From the NCBI RefSeq assembly GCF_001028665.1, contig NZ_CP011503.1:682001-746000 (forward strand): a stretch of DNA of 64,000 bases, given 5' to 3'. This DNA is from Burkholderia pyrrocinia. Lineage in GTDB: Bacteria; Pseudomonadota; Gammaproteobacteria; Burkholderiales; Burkholderiaceae. Every line of letters begins with the position of its first letter. The first letter of the stretch is position 1. The notes beneath the pieces are model-generated. The model was given only the letters and a program-made list of their open reading frames with translations. It had not been told where the DNA came from and searched no databases. Positions 29,736-38,842 of the stretch are shown piece after piece. A program made the translations under genes and the position numbers.

Positions 29736-29968
29736 CTTTGCGCCTCAAAGTACTTCTCTCCGCAAAACGCTCCCGGTCACGGTCGGCATCGTACGACGTC
29801 CCTCAGCGATTCTCATGAATCGAAGACCTGCGGCAAGTCAAAGACGGCGAAACCCTGGAAATGCCGGGCATGGAACTCACAGCGCTTCTGCCGTAAGGCA
29901 AACCCATCGACCGCGTTTGATGATTCCTATGAAACCGGCGCAGCCGACAACCAGGCCGCACCGCCCCA

Positions 29969-30943
29969 TCACGCCGCCACCGACCCTCTCTCCAGCTTCG
30001 CCGCATGCGCAAGCACCTTCCCGCGCCAGTTCTCGCCGCCCTCCAGCGCCGGTGTCGACTCGAACACCTCCGCGATCCAGTCGGCGAACACGCGCACCTT
30101 CTGCGACAAATGGCGGTTGTGCGGATAGACGATCGAGATCGGCTTCGGCTTCGGATTGCAGTCGGGCAGCACCTCGACCAGCGACCCGTCGAGCAGGTTC
30201 GGCAGCACCATGAACAGCGTCGGCTGGATCATCCCGAACCCTTCGAGCCCGCACGTCACGTAGGCATCCGAATCGTTGACCGTGACTTCGCCGCTCATCC
30301 GTACCTCGACCGGCTTGCCGTCGATCATGAACACCCACGGAATCGCACGCGCGCCGTGGCTCGCACGAAAATTCACCGCATGATGGTCGGCGAGATCCGC
30401 AATCTCGTGCGGCTCGCCGTGACGCGCGACGTAATCGGGCGACGCGCAGGTCACGCGCTTCAGCATCCCGATGCGCCGCGCGACCATCGACGAATCCTCG
30501 AGCGGCCCGACCCGGATCATGCAGTCGATGCCCTCCTCGACCGGATCCACGTAGCGATCGGAAAGCCCCAGCTCGAGCGTGATGTCCGGATAGCGCTGCC
30601 GGAAAATCGACAGCGACGGCAGCACGATGCGCCGCCCGAGCGAGCTCGGCATGTGGACGCGCAGCACGCCGCTCGGCTTGCGGTTGCCGGTCTGGAAGCT
30701 CGCGTCGGCTTCCGCGATCTCCGCGATGATCTTCATGCAATGCTCGTAGTACGCGGCGCCTTCCGGCGTCAGCGACAGCCGGCGCGTCGTCCGGTGCATC
30801 AGGCGCACGCCGAGCAGCGCCTCGAGATTCTGGATGATGGTCGTGACCGACGCGCGCGGCATCGCGAGCGTGTCGGCCGCGCGCGTAAAGCTGTTCGCGT
30901 CGACCACACGGGTAAAAACTTCCATTGCCTGGATTCGGTCCAT
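29969..30943 (-). CDS. LysR-family transcriptional regulator
   Basis: A 324-residue regulator. The winged helix-turn-helix is at the N-terminus (MEVFTRVVDANSFTRAADTL, RASVTTIIQNLEALLGVRLM). The effector-binding domain follows, with the end region ISIVYPHNRHLSQKVRVFADW typical of the large LysR group related to DsdC/CrgA-type regulators. The ATG at 30943 was chosen because the DNA-binding domain begins directly after it. No obvious target gene is divergent, since the next gene upstream is another leftward regulator; the target is unknown. Confidence 0.9.
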   Translation of the reverse strand: MDRIQAMEVFTRVVDANSFTRAADTLAMPRASVTTIIQNLEALLGVRLMHRTTRRLSLTPEGAAYYEHCMKIIAEIAEADASFQTGNRKPSGVLRVHMPSSLGRRIVLPSLSIFRQRYPDITLELGLSDRYVDPVEEGIDCMIRVGPLEDSSMVARRIGMLKRVTCASPDYVARHGEPHEIADLADHHAVNFRASHGARAIPWVFMIDGKPVEVRMSGEVTVNDSDAYVTCGLEGFGMIQPTLFMVLPNLLDGSLVEVLPDCNPKPKPISIVYPHNRHLSQKVRVFADWIAEVFESTPALEGGENWRGKVLAHAAKLERGSVAA

Positions 30944-31130
30944 GCTGCCCCCCTTCGAATCGCCAACAGGACAGAATAGAGCGCGCGGCGGGCGCGGCAC
31001 AAGCCCCCACCCATTGTTCTCCAACCCTGAATAGTCTCGGCATTTCGCGCTGGAAAATGATCGGTTTTCGTTCAGCTCCAGACGACAACCGCTCCGGCCC
31101 CGATCGCGCGCCGCGCGTTATCGCACGCCC

Positions 31131-32102
31131 CTACCGCACGAACCGCTCCCGATACGCCTGCGGCGACACGCCCAGCACACGCACGAAGCTGCGCCGCAAC
31201 GTCTCCTCCGAACCGAATCCGCATCGCGCGGCGATCCGCTTGACGGGCCATGTCGTTTCGCCGAGCAGGCGCTGCGCGGCCTCGACGCGGATCTGCTCGA
31301 CCGCGCGCGCGGGCGTGCGGCCGGTTCCCGCGCGATAGTGGCGCACGAAGCTGCGCTCGCTCATGCGCACGCGCTCGGCCAGCGCGGGCACCGACAGGTC
31401 GGCCGCCAGGTGCTCGGCCATCCACGCATGCAGTTCGCCGAACCGGTCGTCGGTGCGCTGCATCGACAGCATCGCGCTGAACTGCGCCTGTCCGCCCGGA
31501 CGCTTCAGGAACACGACGAGTTCGCGCGCGGCGTCGAGCGCGGTCGCGCGCCCGAGATCCTCCTCGACCAGCGCGAGCGCAAGATCGATGCCTGCCGTCA
31601 CGCCGGCCGACGTCCACAGCGCGCCTTCGCGGATGAAGATCGGATCGGCTTCGACGCGCACGTTCGGGTAGCGTGCCGCGAATTCGTCGCAGCGCGCCCA
31701 GTGCGTGACCGCGCGCCGTCCGTCGAGCAGGCCGGCCTCGGCGAGCAGGAACGCGCCGGTGCAGACCGACGCAACGCGCCGCGCGCGCGCCGCCTGCTGC
31801 CGCACCCAGCGCACCAGCCGGGCATCCTGCGATGCCGCGTGCACGCCCTTGCCGCCCGCAACGATCACCGTATCGGGACGGCGCGCGGCCGAGCGCAGCG
31901 ACTCGGCCATCACGACGAGGCCCGACGACGTCTCGATGGGCCCGGCGTCGGCCGCGACGACGCGCGGCGCATAAGGCGCCGGCTGCCCGCGCTCCAGCGC
32001 GAGTTCGTTGACGGACGCGAACACCTGCAGCGGCCCCGACACGTCGAGCAATTGCGCGCGAGGGAATGCGAGGATCAGGATCGAGCGCGGGGCGGCAGGC
32101 AT
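31131..32102 (-). CDS. GlxA-type AraC regulator with DJ-1/PfpI sensor domain
   Basis: A 323-residue regulator with two domains. Residues 1-190 are DJ-1/PfpI-like (ILAFPRAQLLDVSGPLQVFA and ASVCTGAFLLAEAGLLDGRRAVTHW, with the cysteine at the nucleophile position). A C-terminal AraC DNA-binding domain follows (RMSERSFVRHYRAGTGRTPARAV and RIAARCGFGSEETLRRSFVRVLGVSPQAYRERF). The domain order matches GlxA, and members often control amine or one-carbon catabolism. It diverges over 117 bp from a gene encoding a stand-alone DJ-1/PfpI protein, which is the likely target. Confidence 0.9.
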   Translation of the reverse strand: MPAAPRSILILAFPRAQLLDVSGPLQVFASVNELALERGQPAPYAPRVVAADAGPIETSSGLVVMAESLRSAARRPDTVIVAGGKGVHAASQDARLVRWVRQQAARARRVASVCTGAFLLAEAGLLDGRRAVTHWARCDEFAARYPNVRVEADPIFIREGALWTSAGVTAGIDLALALVEEDLGRATALDAARELVVFLKRPGGQAQFSAMLSMQRTDDRFGELHAWMAEHLAADLSVPALAERVRMSERSFVRHYRAGTGRTPARAVEQIRVEAAQRLLGETTWPVKRIAARCGFGSEETLRRSFVRVLGVSPQAYRERFVR

Positions 32103-32219
32103 GGCGATTGGCTGAAAACGTGGGTGATATGGCAATTTCGCCAAACACTACGCGCCTAGAATCGATCTGTCCATCGTGTACCGGCAACGGCGCGTTCCTC
32201 TTCCACCCGGAGTCTTCGC

Positions 32220-32903
32220 ATGACCCTGCATATCGGCCTTCTCGTGTTTCCCGGCGTCCAGCAACTCGATCTCACCGGCCCGCACGACGTGCTCGCGTTG
32301 CTGCCCGACGCGACCGTCCATCTGGTCTGGAAGTCGCGCGACACCGTCGCGTCGAGCAGCGGCCTTGCGCTCGCGCCGACCTGCACGTTCGACGACTGCC
32401 CGCCGCTCGACGTGATCTGCATTCCGGGCGGCATCGGGATCAACGAACTGCTGCTCGATGCCGAAACGACCGCGTTCGTGCAGCAGCGCGCGGCCACTGC
32501 CCGCTACGTGACGTCGGTCTGCACGGGCGCGTTGCTGCTCGGCGTGGCCGGCCTGCTGCGCGGGCGGCGCGCGACGACGCACTGGGCGTTCCACGCGCTG
32601 CTCGAACCGCTGGGTGCGGTGCCCGTGCACGAGCGCGTCGTGCGCGACGGCAACCTGATCACCGGTGGCGGCGTGACGGCCGGCATCGACTTCGCGCTGA
32701 CGATCGCCGCGGAACTGGCCGGCAATGAAGAAGCGCAGGCGATCCAGCTTCAGCTCGAATACGCACCCGCGCCGCCGTTCGACGCCGGCTCGCCCGACAC
32801 CGCACCGGCATCGGTCGTGAAGCTTGCCACCGAACGTTCGGCGGCCAGCTTCGCGAAGCGCAAGCAGGCGATCGAGCAGGCGCTGCGCGCGATGTCTCAC
32901 TGA
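32220..32903 (+). CDS. DJ-1/PfpI family protein (isonitrile hydratase-like)
   Basis: A 227-residue protein resembling isonitrile hydratase InhA of Pseudomonas putida. It has GLLVFPGVQQLDLTGPHDVL at the start, ICIPGGIGINELL, and the nucleophile elbow TSVCTGALLLGVAGLLRGRRATTHW with the catalytic cysteine near residue 102. Members also include glyoxalase III-type and amidotransferase-like enzymes, so isonitrile hydration is only a candidate reaction. It is divergent from the GlxA-type regulator and is followed by a cupin gene 59 bp later. Confidence 0.85.
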   Translation: MTLHIGLLVFPGVQQLDLTGPHDVLALLPDATVHLVWKSRDTVASSSGLALAPTCTFDDCPPLDVICIPGGIGINELLLDAETTAFVQQRAATARYVTSVCTGALLLGVAGLLRGRRATTHWAFHALLEPLGAVPVHERVVRDGNLITGGGVTAGIDFALTIAAELAGNEEAQAIQLQLEYAPAPPFDAGSPDTAPASVVKLATERSAASFAKRKQAIEQALRAMSH

Positions 32904-32962
32904 ATGCGGGCGCGGGGAAATTGACTGGAAGACGACGCGCATTCGCGCCGGAGAACATATCG

Positions 32963-33274
32963 ATGAACATCATCCGCAGCGCCGCATTCACCGCGGACCG
33001 CCCGTGGGGCGCGCTCGACATCGCGAACCTGAACGGCATCACGGTCCGGCTGCACTGGACCGACCAGCCGTATCGATGGCATGTGAACGACGGCGAGGAA
33101 GTGTTCGCGGTGCTCGACGGCCGCGTCGAGATGCGCTACCGCGTAGCAGGCATCGAGCACGCAACGGTGCTCGAAACCGGCGACGTCTTCCACGCGACGG
33201 TCGGCACCGAGCACGTCGCGCATCCGCTCGGCGAAGCGCGCATCCTCGTGATCGAGGCGGAAGGCAGCGTCTGA
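32963..33274 (+). CDS. Small cupin-domain protein
   Basis: A 103-residue single-domain cupin. It has WHVNDGEEVFAVLDGRVEMRYR (cupin motif 1 with H, E) and GDVFHATVGTEHVAHPLGEARILVIEAEG (motif 2). Such proteins bind a metal or small ligand, but no activity can be assigned. It probably forms an operon with the upstream DJ-1-like gene and converges on the MAPEG gene. Confidence 0.85.
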   Translation: MNIIRSAAFTADRPWGALDIANLNGITVRLHWTDQPYRWHVNDGEEVFAVLDGRVEMRYRVAGIEHATVLETGDVFHATVGTEHVAHPLGEARILVIEAEGSV

Positions 33275-33372
33275 CGGCGGTCGAGTCGGTGCCCGACGCG
33301 CGCTGGCAGACGGCGGTCAGATACACGTCCGTGCGCTTCGACAGGAAGTCATCGAGCCCTGCCGCGACCGCG

Positions 33373-33400
33373 TGAACCGTCGCGCCGTCGCGACGGTTCA
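33373..33400. terminator. Long hairpin between convergent cupin and MAPEG genes
   Basis: A perfect 12-bp stem (TGAACCGTCGCG 33373-33384, CGCGACGGTTCA 33389-33400) with a 4-base loop overlaps the MAPEG stop codon. There is no T-tract on either side, so it would be a hairpin-only terminator, if any. Confidence 0.5.
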
Positions 33401-33790
33401 GACGAACAGCGCAATGCACAGCGCGGCGCCGCACAGATACGTGCCGAGCGCACCGATGAAACGCACGGGATTCGGCCTGGCCATCGTCGGCCACGCAAGC
33501 AATCCGATCACGAGCAGGCAGCGGCATGCGGTCGCCGCGACGATCAGCGACAGGATCGCGCGCGACGGATCATGTGCGCCGAAATAGAGAAACAGCACCG
33601 CGAGAAACGGCGTGTATTCGGCCGTGTTGCCGTGCGCGCGCACGACCTTGTGCAACCCGTTCGTCGGATCTGGCGCACACCCGGATCCGGTGGTGCACCG
33701 AAAGCGCGTGACGGACACGACGAGCCCGAGCCCGAACAGCAGCAGCCCGAGGATGGCCGTACAAACGAGCGCGACGGGATGGATCGGCAT
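33398..33790 (-). CDS. MAPEG-family membrane protein
   Basis: A 130-residue protein with four predicted membrane helices (about 7-25, 57-72, 78-100, 112-129). The central motif VRAHGNTAEYTPFLAVL matches the MAPEG (membrane-associated eicosanoid/glutathione metabolism) consensus, in which Arg, His, Asn and Glu line the glutathione site. Bacterial members may be glutathione transferases, but the substrate is unknown. The ATG at 33790 is used. Confidence 0.85.
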   Translation of the reverse strand: MPIHPVALVCTAILGLLLFGLGLVVSVTRFRCTTGSGCAPDPTNGLHKVVRAHGNTAEYTPFLAVLFLYFGAHDPSRAILSLIVAATACRCLLVIGLLAWPTMARPNPVRFIGALGTYLCGAALCIALFV

Positions 33791-34211
33791 GGCCCCCCCG
33801 GCGAAAGCGGAAATGCGCCGCAGATCCGGCGATCGTACCCGCGGCCGGCGCGCGCGGCTATCGCGGAAAACCGTAGCGTCGTCGCGCGCCACCCACGATT
33901 TCACGAACAGGATCCGGCCCGAATTGCCGCGATACCGCAGCGCACGAAACCGGTGCATCGACCGCCTGCCCGGCCGCCCGAGCCTGTCCGCCGACACCCT
34001 TGTCACGCGGACGCTTCGGCGCGGAACGCGCAAACGTTAGCCCGCGACGGCGCGCGCCGCCGCACCGCAACGCCGGTTGCCGCGCGTCACAGGCACGTGC
34101 GTTGCGTCGGCGCATCTCGGTAGTGAACCACCCTTGGCAGCCCGCGGTTGAGGACTACACTAATTCTTAATGGGGTGCGGCCGGAGCCCGCGCCTTCAGG
34201 GAGACGCCGCC
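33791..34211. other. 421-bp gap upstream of the divergent MAPEG and PBP genes
   Basis: No supported gene. The reading frame of the MAPEG gene stays open upstream to about 34033, but that stretch is Arg-rich and looks like chance opening. The right end carries a promoter listed separately. Confidence 0.4.
34134..34161 (+). promoter_or_regulatory. Candidate promoter of the PBP-like gene
   Basis: TTGGCA (34134-34139) and TACACT (34156-34161) are separated by 16 bp. They fit a vegetative promoter 50 bp before the ATG at 34212. Confidence 0.5.
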
Positions 34212-37200
34212 ATGAATCGGCCGCTGAATCGTATCCTGCCGCGTGTGACCGGTCTTGCATCGGTCTGGACGTGGATCAAGTGGTCTTTGCTGGCCGCGCT
34301 GGTGATCGCGGTGGCGATCGTTGCGCGACTCGTGCAGACCGAGATCGAAACGTCCCGGCTGCAGGCGCACTATCTGTCCGAGCTCACCCGCGATGTCGGC
34401 TACACGGTCGAAACGGGCGCGAGCGATCACATCCGCTTTCCCGCGAACGGCCCGTACGACCAGCGCCTCGGCTACGCGATGATTCCGTCGTTCCAGGAGC
34501 GGCTGCTCGCACGCGGCTTCGTCGTCGGCAAGCAGGCGCGCGATTCGCAGCGGATGCTGTCGCTCGGCGATCGCGGGTTGTTCCTCCCTTATGAAGAGAA
34601 GGACCAGGCGGGCCTGATGCTGTTCGACTCGACCGGCGCGCCGCTGTTTTCGACGGTGTTCCCGCAGCGCGTCTACGCCGACTTCGACACGGTGCCGCGC
34701 GTGGTCGTCGATTCGCTGCTGTTCATCGAGGATCGCTACCTGCTCGACGTGAACGAACCGAACCGCAACCCGGCGATCGACTGGGGGCGCTTCAGCCGCG
34801 CGGTCGCCGACCAGGCGCTGCACGTCGTCAACCGTCACCAGGCGCGCCCGGGCGGCAGCACGCTCGCGACGCAGATCGAGAAATTCCGCCATTCGCCGGA
34901 GGGCCGCACCGCGACGCCGCCCGAGAAGCTGCGGCAGATCGCGTCGGCGTCGATCCGCGCGTACCTGAACGGCCCGCAGACGATGCTCGCGCGCCGCACG
35001 ATCGTCGTGCATTACCTGAACTCGGTGCCGCTCGCCGCGCGGCCGCATATCGGCGAAATCACCGGCATCGGCGACGGTCTCGCCGCCTGGTACGGCCGCG
35101 ACTTCAACGACGTGAACCGGATCCTGTCCGCGCCGACGACCGGCGACAACGTCGACGAACAGGGCAAGACGTTCCGCGAGGTGCTGTCGCTGATCATCGC
35201 GCAGCGCGCGCCGTCGTACTTCCTCAACCACGGCTATCCGGCACTGCAGCGGCTGACCGACAGCTACCTGCGGCTGCTGTCGAACGGCGGCGTGATCTCG
35301 CCTGCATTGCGCGACGCCGCGCTGTCCGCGCAGATCGAACGCAGCGCGCCGCCCGCCGCCGCGCAGGTGCAGTCGTTCGTGTCGCGCAAGGCCGTGACGT
35401 CGGCGCGCGCGTCGCTGCTGTCGGCCCTCGGCATCAGCGACGTGTACCAGCTCGACCAGTTCGACCTGGAGGCGACCAGCACGCTCGACAACGGCGTGCA
35501 GCGGGCCGTCGCCGAACGGCTCGCGAAGGCGTCGACGCGCGACGGCGCGCAGGCCGCCGGCCTCTACGGCTACGAGATGCTCGCACCGAAGGACGACCCG
35601 TCGCATCTCACGTACAGCTTCACGCTGTACGAACGTCGCAACGGCGCGAACATGCTGCGCGTGCAGACCGACAGCGTGAACGAGCCGTTCGACGTGAATC
35701 GCGGCGGCCGTATCAACCTCGGCTCGACCGCGAAGCTGCGCACGCTGATCACGTACCTGCAGATCGTTTCCGACCTGCATGCGCGCTATGCGAACCTGTC
35801 GAACGCGGAGCTCGCCCGCGTGAAGCCCGACCCGGCCGACGGGCTGTCGCACTGGGCGCTCGACTATCTGTCGCATACGCGCGACCGCTCGCTGCAGGCG
35901 ATGCTCGACGCGGCCGTCGAACGCAAGTATTCGGCAAGCCCCGACGTGTTCTACACGGGCGGCGGCGCGCAGGTGTTCTCGAACTTCGAGAAGTCGGACA
36001 ACGGCCGCATCCTGACGCTGCACGCGGCGTTCGAGCATTCGGTCAACCTCGTGTTCGTGCGGCTGATGCGCGACATCGTCCACTACGAGACGCTGCAGGT
36101 GGCCGGCCCGTCGTCGTCGTGGCTCGGCGATCCCGAGCAGCGCCGGCATTACCTGCAGCAGTTCGTCGACGGTGAAAGCCAGGTCTACGTGAAGCGCTAC
36201 TACACGCGTTATGCGGGCAAGGCGCCCGACGTCGCGCTGGCGCTGATGCTGAAGGATGTGCGCAAGTCGCCGCCGAAGATCGCGACGGTGCTGCGCAGCG
36301 TCGCGCCGAACGAGTCGCTCGCGTGGTTCGATGCGCAGATGCGCGCGCAACTGAAAGGCACGCCGGCCGCGACGCTGTCCGACGACGATCTCGCCGCGCT
36401 CTACGCGAAGTACGCGATCGACCGCTTCAACCTCAACGATCGCGGCTATATCGCGAGCGTGCACCCGCTCGCGCTGTGGACGCTCAACTACCTGCGCGCG
36501 CACCCGACCGCGTCGCTCGGCGATGTCCAGCGCGACAGCCGCGATGCGCGTTTCTACACGTACTCGTGGCTGTACAAGACGCGCTACCACGCGACCCAGG
36601 ACCGGCGCATCCGCCGCATGGTCGAGCTGCGCGCATACGCGGAGATCACGAAGTCGTGGCGCGCGCTCGGCTACCCGTTCGCGGAAGTCACGCCATCCTA
36701 CGCGGCGGCGATCGGCGCATCGGGCGACCAGCCCGACGCGCTCGCGAAACTGATCGGGCTGATCGCGAACGGCGGCCAGAAAGCGCCGACCGAGACGATC
36801 ACGCGGCTCGACTTCGCGAAGGGCACGCCGTACGAGACGCGCTTCGTGCGCGCGGCCGCGCAGCCGCAGCCGATGCTGTCGCCGGAGATCGTCAACGTCG
36901 CGCGCACGCTGCTGCGCGACGTCGTGCTCAGCGGCACCGCGCGTCGCCTCGCGGGCGGCTTCACGCTACCCGACGGCAAGACGCTCGAGGTATACGGCAA
37001 GACGGGGACGGGCGACCAGCGCTTCAACGTCTACGCGCGCGGCGCGCGGCTGATCGAGTCGCGCAAGGTGAATCGCAGCGGCACGTTCGTGTTCGTGCTC
37101 GGCGACCGGTTCTTCGGGGTCCTGACGGCGACCGCACACGAACCGTATGCGGCGCGCTACGACTTCACGAGCGCGATGGCCGTGCAGTTGCTGAAGTCGA

Positions 37201-37319
37201 TGGCGCCGGCGCTCGCACCGCTGATCGAACGCCCGACCGGCACCGGCACGCGCACCGCGGGCCCTACGCCGCAGGCAGAAGCACCCGCGCCGGGCGCCGC
37301 CGCGGCGCAACCGTCCTGA
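34212..37319 (+). CDS. Large class A penicillin-binding protein-like transglycosylase/transpeptidase
   Basis: A 1035-residue membrane-anchored protein with one N-terminal helix (about 24-42). A GT51 transglycosylase domain follows: FIEDRYLLDV with the catalytic Glu at 173 and GGSTLATQIEKFR (214-226). A transpeptidase-type domain is next, with SxxK at S505-K508 (GSTAKLR), SxN at 610-612 (SVN) and KTG at 930-932. All catalytic motifs are present, but the GT51 motifs diverge from PBP1a and PBP1b, and long stretches between SxN and KTG are unusual. It is probably a specialised peptidoglycan synthase, with a Pro/Ala-rich tail. It stands alone. Confidence 0.85.
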   Translation: MNRPLNRILPRVTGLASVWTWIKWSLLAALVIAVAIVARLVQTEIETSRLQAHYLSELTRDVGYTVETGASDHIRFPANGPYDQRLGYAMIPSFQERLLARGFVVGKQARDSQRMLSLGDRGLFLPYEEKDQAGLMLFDSTGAPLFSTVFPQRVYADFDTVPRVVVDSLLFIEDRYLLDVNEPNRNPAIDWGRFSRAVADQALHVVNRHQARPGGSTLATQIEKFRHSPEGRTATPPEKLRQIASASIRAYLNGPQTMLARRTIVVHYLNSVPLAARPHIGEITGIGDGLAAWYGRDFNDVNRILSAPTTGDNVDEQGKTFREVLSLIIAQRAPSYFLNHGYPALQRLTDSYLRLLSNGGVISPALRDAALSAQIERSAPPAAAQVQSFVSRKAVTSARASLLSALGISDVYQLDQFDLEATSTLDNGVQRAVAERLAKASTRDGAQAAGLYGYEMLAPKDDPSHLTYSFTLYERRNGANMLRVQTDSVNEPFDVNRGGRINLGSTAKLRTLITYLQIVSDLHARYANLSNAELARVKPDPADGLSHWALDYLSHTRDRSLQAMLDAAVERKYSASPDVFYTGGGAQVFSNFEKSDNGRILTLHAAFEHSVNLVFVRLMRDIVHYETLQVAGPSSSWLGDPEQRRHYLQQFVDGESQVYVKRYYTRYAGKAPDVALALMLKDVRKSPPKIATVLRSVAPNESLAWFDAQMRAQLKGTPAATLSDDDLAALYAKYAIDRFNLNDRGYIASVHPLALWTLNYLRAHPTASLGDVQRDSRDARFYTYSWLYKTRYHATQDRRIRRMVELRAYAEITKSWRALGYPFAEVTPSYAAAIGASGDQPDALAKLIGLIANGGQKAPTETITRLDFAKGTPYETRFVRAAAQPQPMLSPEIVNVARTLLRDVVLSGTARRLAGGFTLPDGKTLEVYGKTGTGDQRFNVYARGARLIESRKVNRSGTFVFVLGDRFFGVLTATAHEPYAARYDFTSAMAVQLLKSMAPALAPLIERPTGTGTRTAGPTPQAEAPAPGAAAAQPS

Positions 37320-37353
37320 CCGCGGCGCGTATGTTCAATCGATGACACGCCGC

Positions 37354-37701
37354 TCAGTGCGAGCGGCCGTCGTAGTGCGTGACCGGCAGTGCGTCGAGGT
37401 CGACATCCTCGAGGCAGCGCACGTTGATCGCGGCCATCGCGGTGCCGTTCGGATGAACGCCCTCGCCGAACGGATGAATCCCGCAGCGCTTGCAGAAGCG
37501 ATGCTTGATCACGTGCTTGTTGAACAGGTAGGTCGCGAGATTCTCGTCGGGCGTGAGGAGCTTCATGTGGTCGCGCGGCACGAACCACATCAGCGCGCCC
37601 TTGCGCTGACAGATCGAGCAGTTGCACGCCATCACGCCCTGCAGGTCGCCTTCCACCTCGAACTTCACGTCTCCACAGTGACAGCTTCCGCGATAAAGCA
37701 T
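37354..37701 (-). CDS. GFA-family (glutathione-dependent formaldehyde-activating-like) protein
   Basis: A 115-residue zinc protein of the GFA/CENP-V family. Ligand motifs are SCHCGDVKFEVEG (CxC near residues 7-9), ACNCSICQRKG (CxCxxC) and FCKRCGIHPFG. These give the two zinc sites expected for the fold. Members named for formaldehyde activation are mostly uncharacterised, so no reaction is assigned. It converges on the end of the PBP-like gene. Confidence 0.88.
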   Translation of the reverse strand: MLYRGSCHCGDVKFEVEGDLQGVMACNCSICQRKGALMWFVPRDHMKLLTPDENLATYLFNKHVIKHRFCKRCGIHPFGEGVHPNGTAMAAINVRCLEDVDLDALPVTHYDGRSH

Positions 37702-37854
37702 GGTCGTCTCCCGGTGCGGCCCGCGCGCATCGGCGGCGCCCGGACGGGACACCGTTGGCCAGGCCGATTCAAGCAGGTACAGTAGCGCGCACATGCGCTG
37801 CACGCAATGTCCGGCGGCGCCCGCCCCGACCCTCCCCAACCAAGGAAAACCGTC

Positions 37855-38100
37855 ATGCTCGAACTGCGCCCCGGCTGCGAATGCTGCGACAAGGACCTGC
37901 CGCCCGATTCGGCGGATGCGCGCATCTGCACGTTCGAATGCACGTTCTGCGCGACCTGCGCCGACGACGTGCTGAAAGGCCGCTGCCCGAACTGCGGCGG
38001 CGACCTGGTCATGCGCCCGCGGCGGCCGGCGAGCCTGCTCGCGAAGTACCCGGCATCGACGGAACGCATCCACAAGCCGGGCGGCTGCGCGAACGCCTGA
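37855..38100 (+). CDS. DUF1272 domain protein
   Basis: An 81-residue protein with eight cysteines arranged CECC, CTFECTFCATC and CPNCGG, a likely zinc-binding domain. It starts MLELRPGCECCDKDLPPDSADA, the DUF1272 hallmark. The function is unknown. AAGGAAAA precedes the ATG by 5 bp. It diverges from the GFA gene. Confidence 0.88.
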   Translation: MLELRPGCECCDKDLPPDSADARICTFECTFCATCADDVLKGRCPNCGGDLVMRPRRPASLLAKYPASTERIHKPGGCANA

Positions 38101-38127
38101 CGACGCCGCACCGCCCGCCCCTTTCCG

Positions 38128-38808
38128 TCACGACATCTCGATCCGCGCGCGCGTCACCGCGAGCAGCGCCGCCATCGCGCGGCGCGCGCCGTCCTCGTCG
38201 CGCACGCGGATCGCGTCGCTGACGGCCGTATGCTCGGCAAGCGACGCGTTGTACACGTCCGCGCGGCGCGCATTCAGATGCAGTTGCGCCTCGAGCGTGC
38301 GATCGATCAGCGCGCCGAGCGGCACCAGCAGTTCGTTGCCGCCGGCCGCGAGCACGCTCAGGTGAAAGCGCAGGTCGGCGCGCACCCATTCGTCGACGTT
38401 GCGCGCGGCAGCCATCGCGCGCGCCGCGTCGTCGATCGCGTCGAACGCTTCCGGCGTATGCGCGCGCGCGGCAAGCGCGGCCGCGTACGGCTCGATCATC
38501 TCGCGCATCTCCTGCAGCTTCAGCGCGAACGCGAGCGGCGGCGCGACGCGCGCGTACCAGTCGAGCAGGTCGGCGTCGAGCAGGTTCCACGCGTGGCGCG
38601 GCCGCACGCGCGTGCCGACCTTCGGCCGCGATTCGACCAGCCCCTTCGACGTCAGCGTGCGCAGCGCCTCGCGCATCACCGTGCGGCTCACGCCGTGCAT
38701 CTCCATCAGGTCGGGCTCCCTCGGCAGCAGCGATTCGGGCGGATAGTCGCCGCGCAGGATCGCCGTCGCAAGCCGGAAGGCCGTCTGTCCATGCAGGTCG
38801 TGTTGAAT
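38128..38808 (-). CDS. FadR-type GntR regulator, probable regulator of dgoD; non-standard start
   Basis: A GntR regulator of the FadR subfamily. The winged helix contains GQTAFRLATAILRGDYPPES and EMHGVSRTVMREALRTLTSKGL, followed by an all-helical FCD effector domain with metal-ligand residues (for example RADLRFHLSVLAAGGN and LAEHTAVSDAI). The reading frame contains no ATG, GTG or TTG upstream of the DNA-binding domain before the in-frame stop. The first ATG (38706) would remove the first helix. I place the start at an ATT (38808) that has GGAG 7 bases upstream. It diverges from dgoD and resembles regulators of galactonate or gluconate genes. Confidence 0.78.
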   Translation of the reverse strand: MQHDLHGQTAFRLATAILRGDYPPESLLPREPDLMEMHGVSRTVMREALRTLTSKGLVESRPKVGTRVRPRHAWNLLDADLLDWYARVAPPLAFALKLQEMREMIEPYAAALAARAHTPEAFDAIDDAARAMAAARNVDEWVRADLRFHLSVLAAGGNELLVPLGALIDRTLEAQLHLNARRADVYNASLAEHTAVSDAIRVRDEDGARRAMAALLAVTRARIEMS

Positions 38809-38842
38809 GATCGTTCTCCGTTGGGCCGGCGTGCCGGCTGCC

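Noticed and set aside
33791..34033. N-terminal extension of the MAPEG protein
   Set aside because: The extension is Arg-rich and not membrane-like, while the family begins at the chosen ATG.
34167..36590. An 807-codon open frame opposite the PBP-like gene
   Set aside because: It is a mirror of the real coding strand; composition is Arg/Val/Asp-rich without domain motifs.
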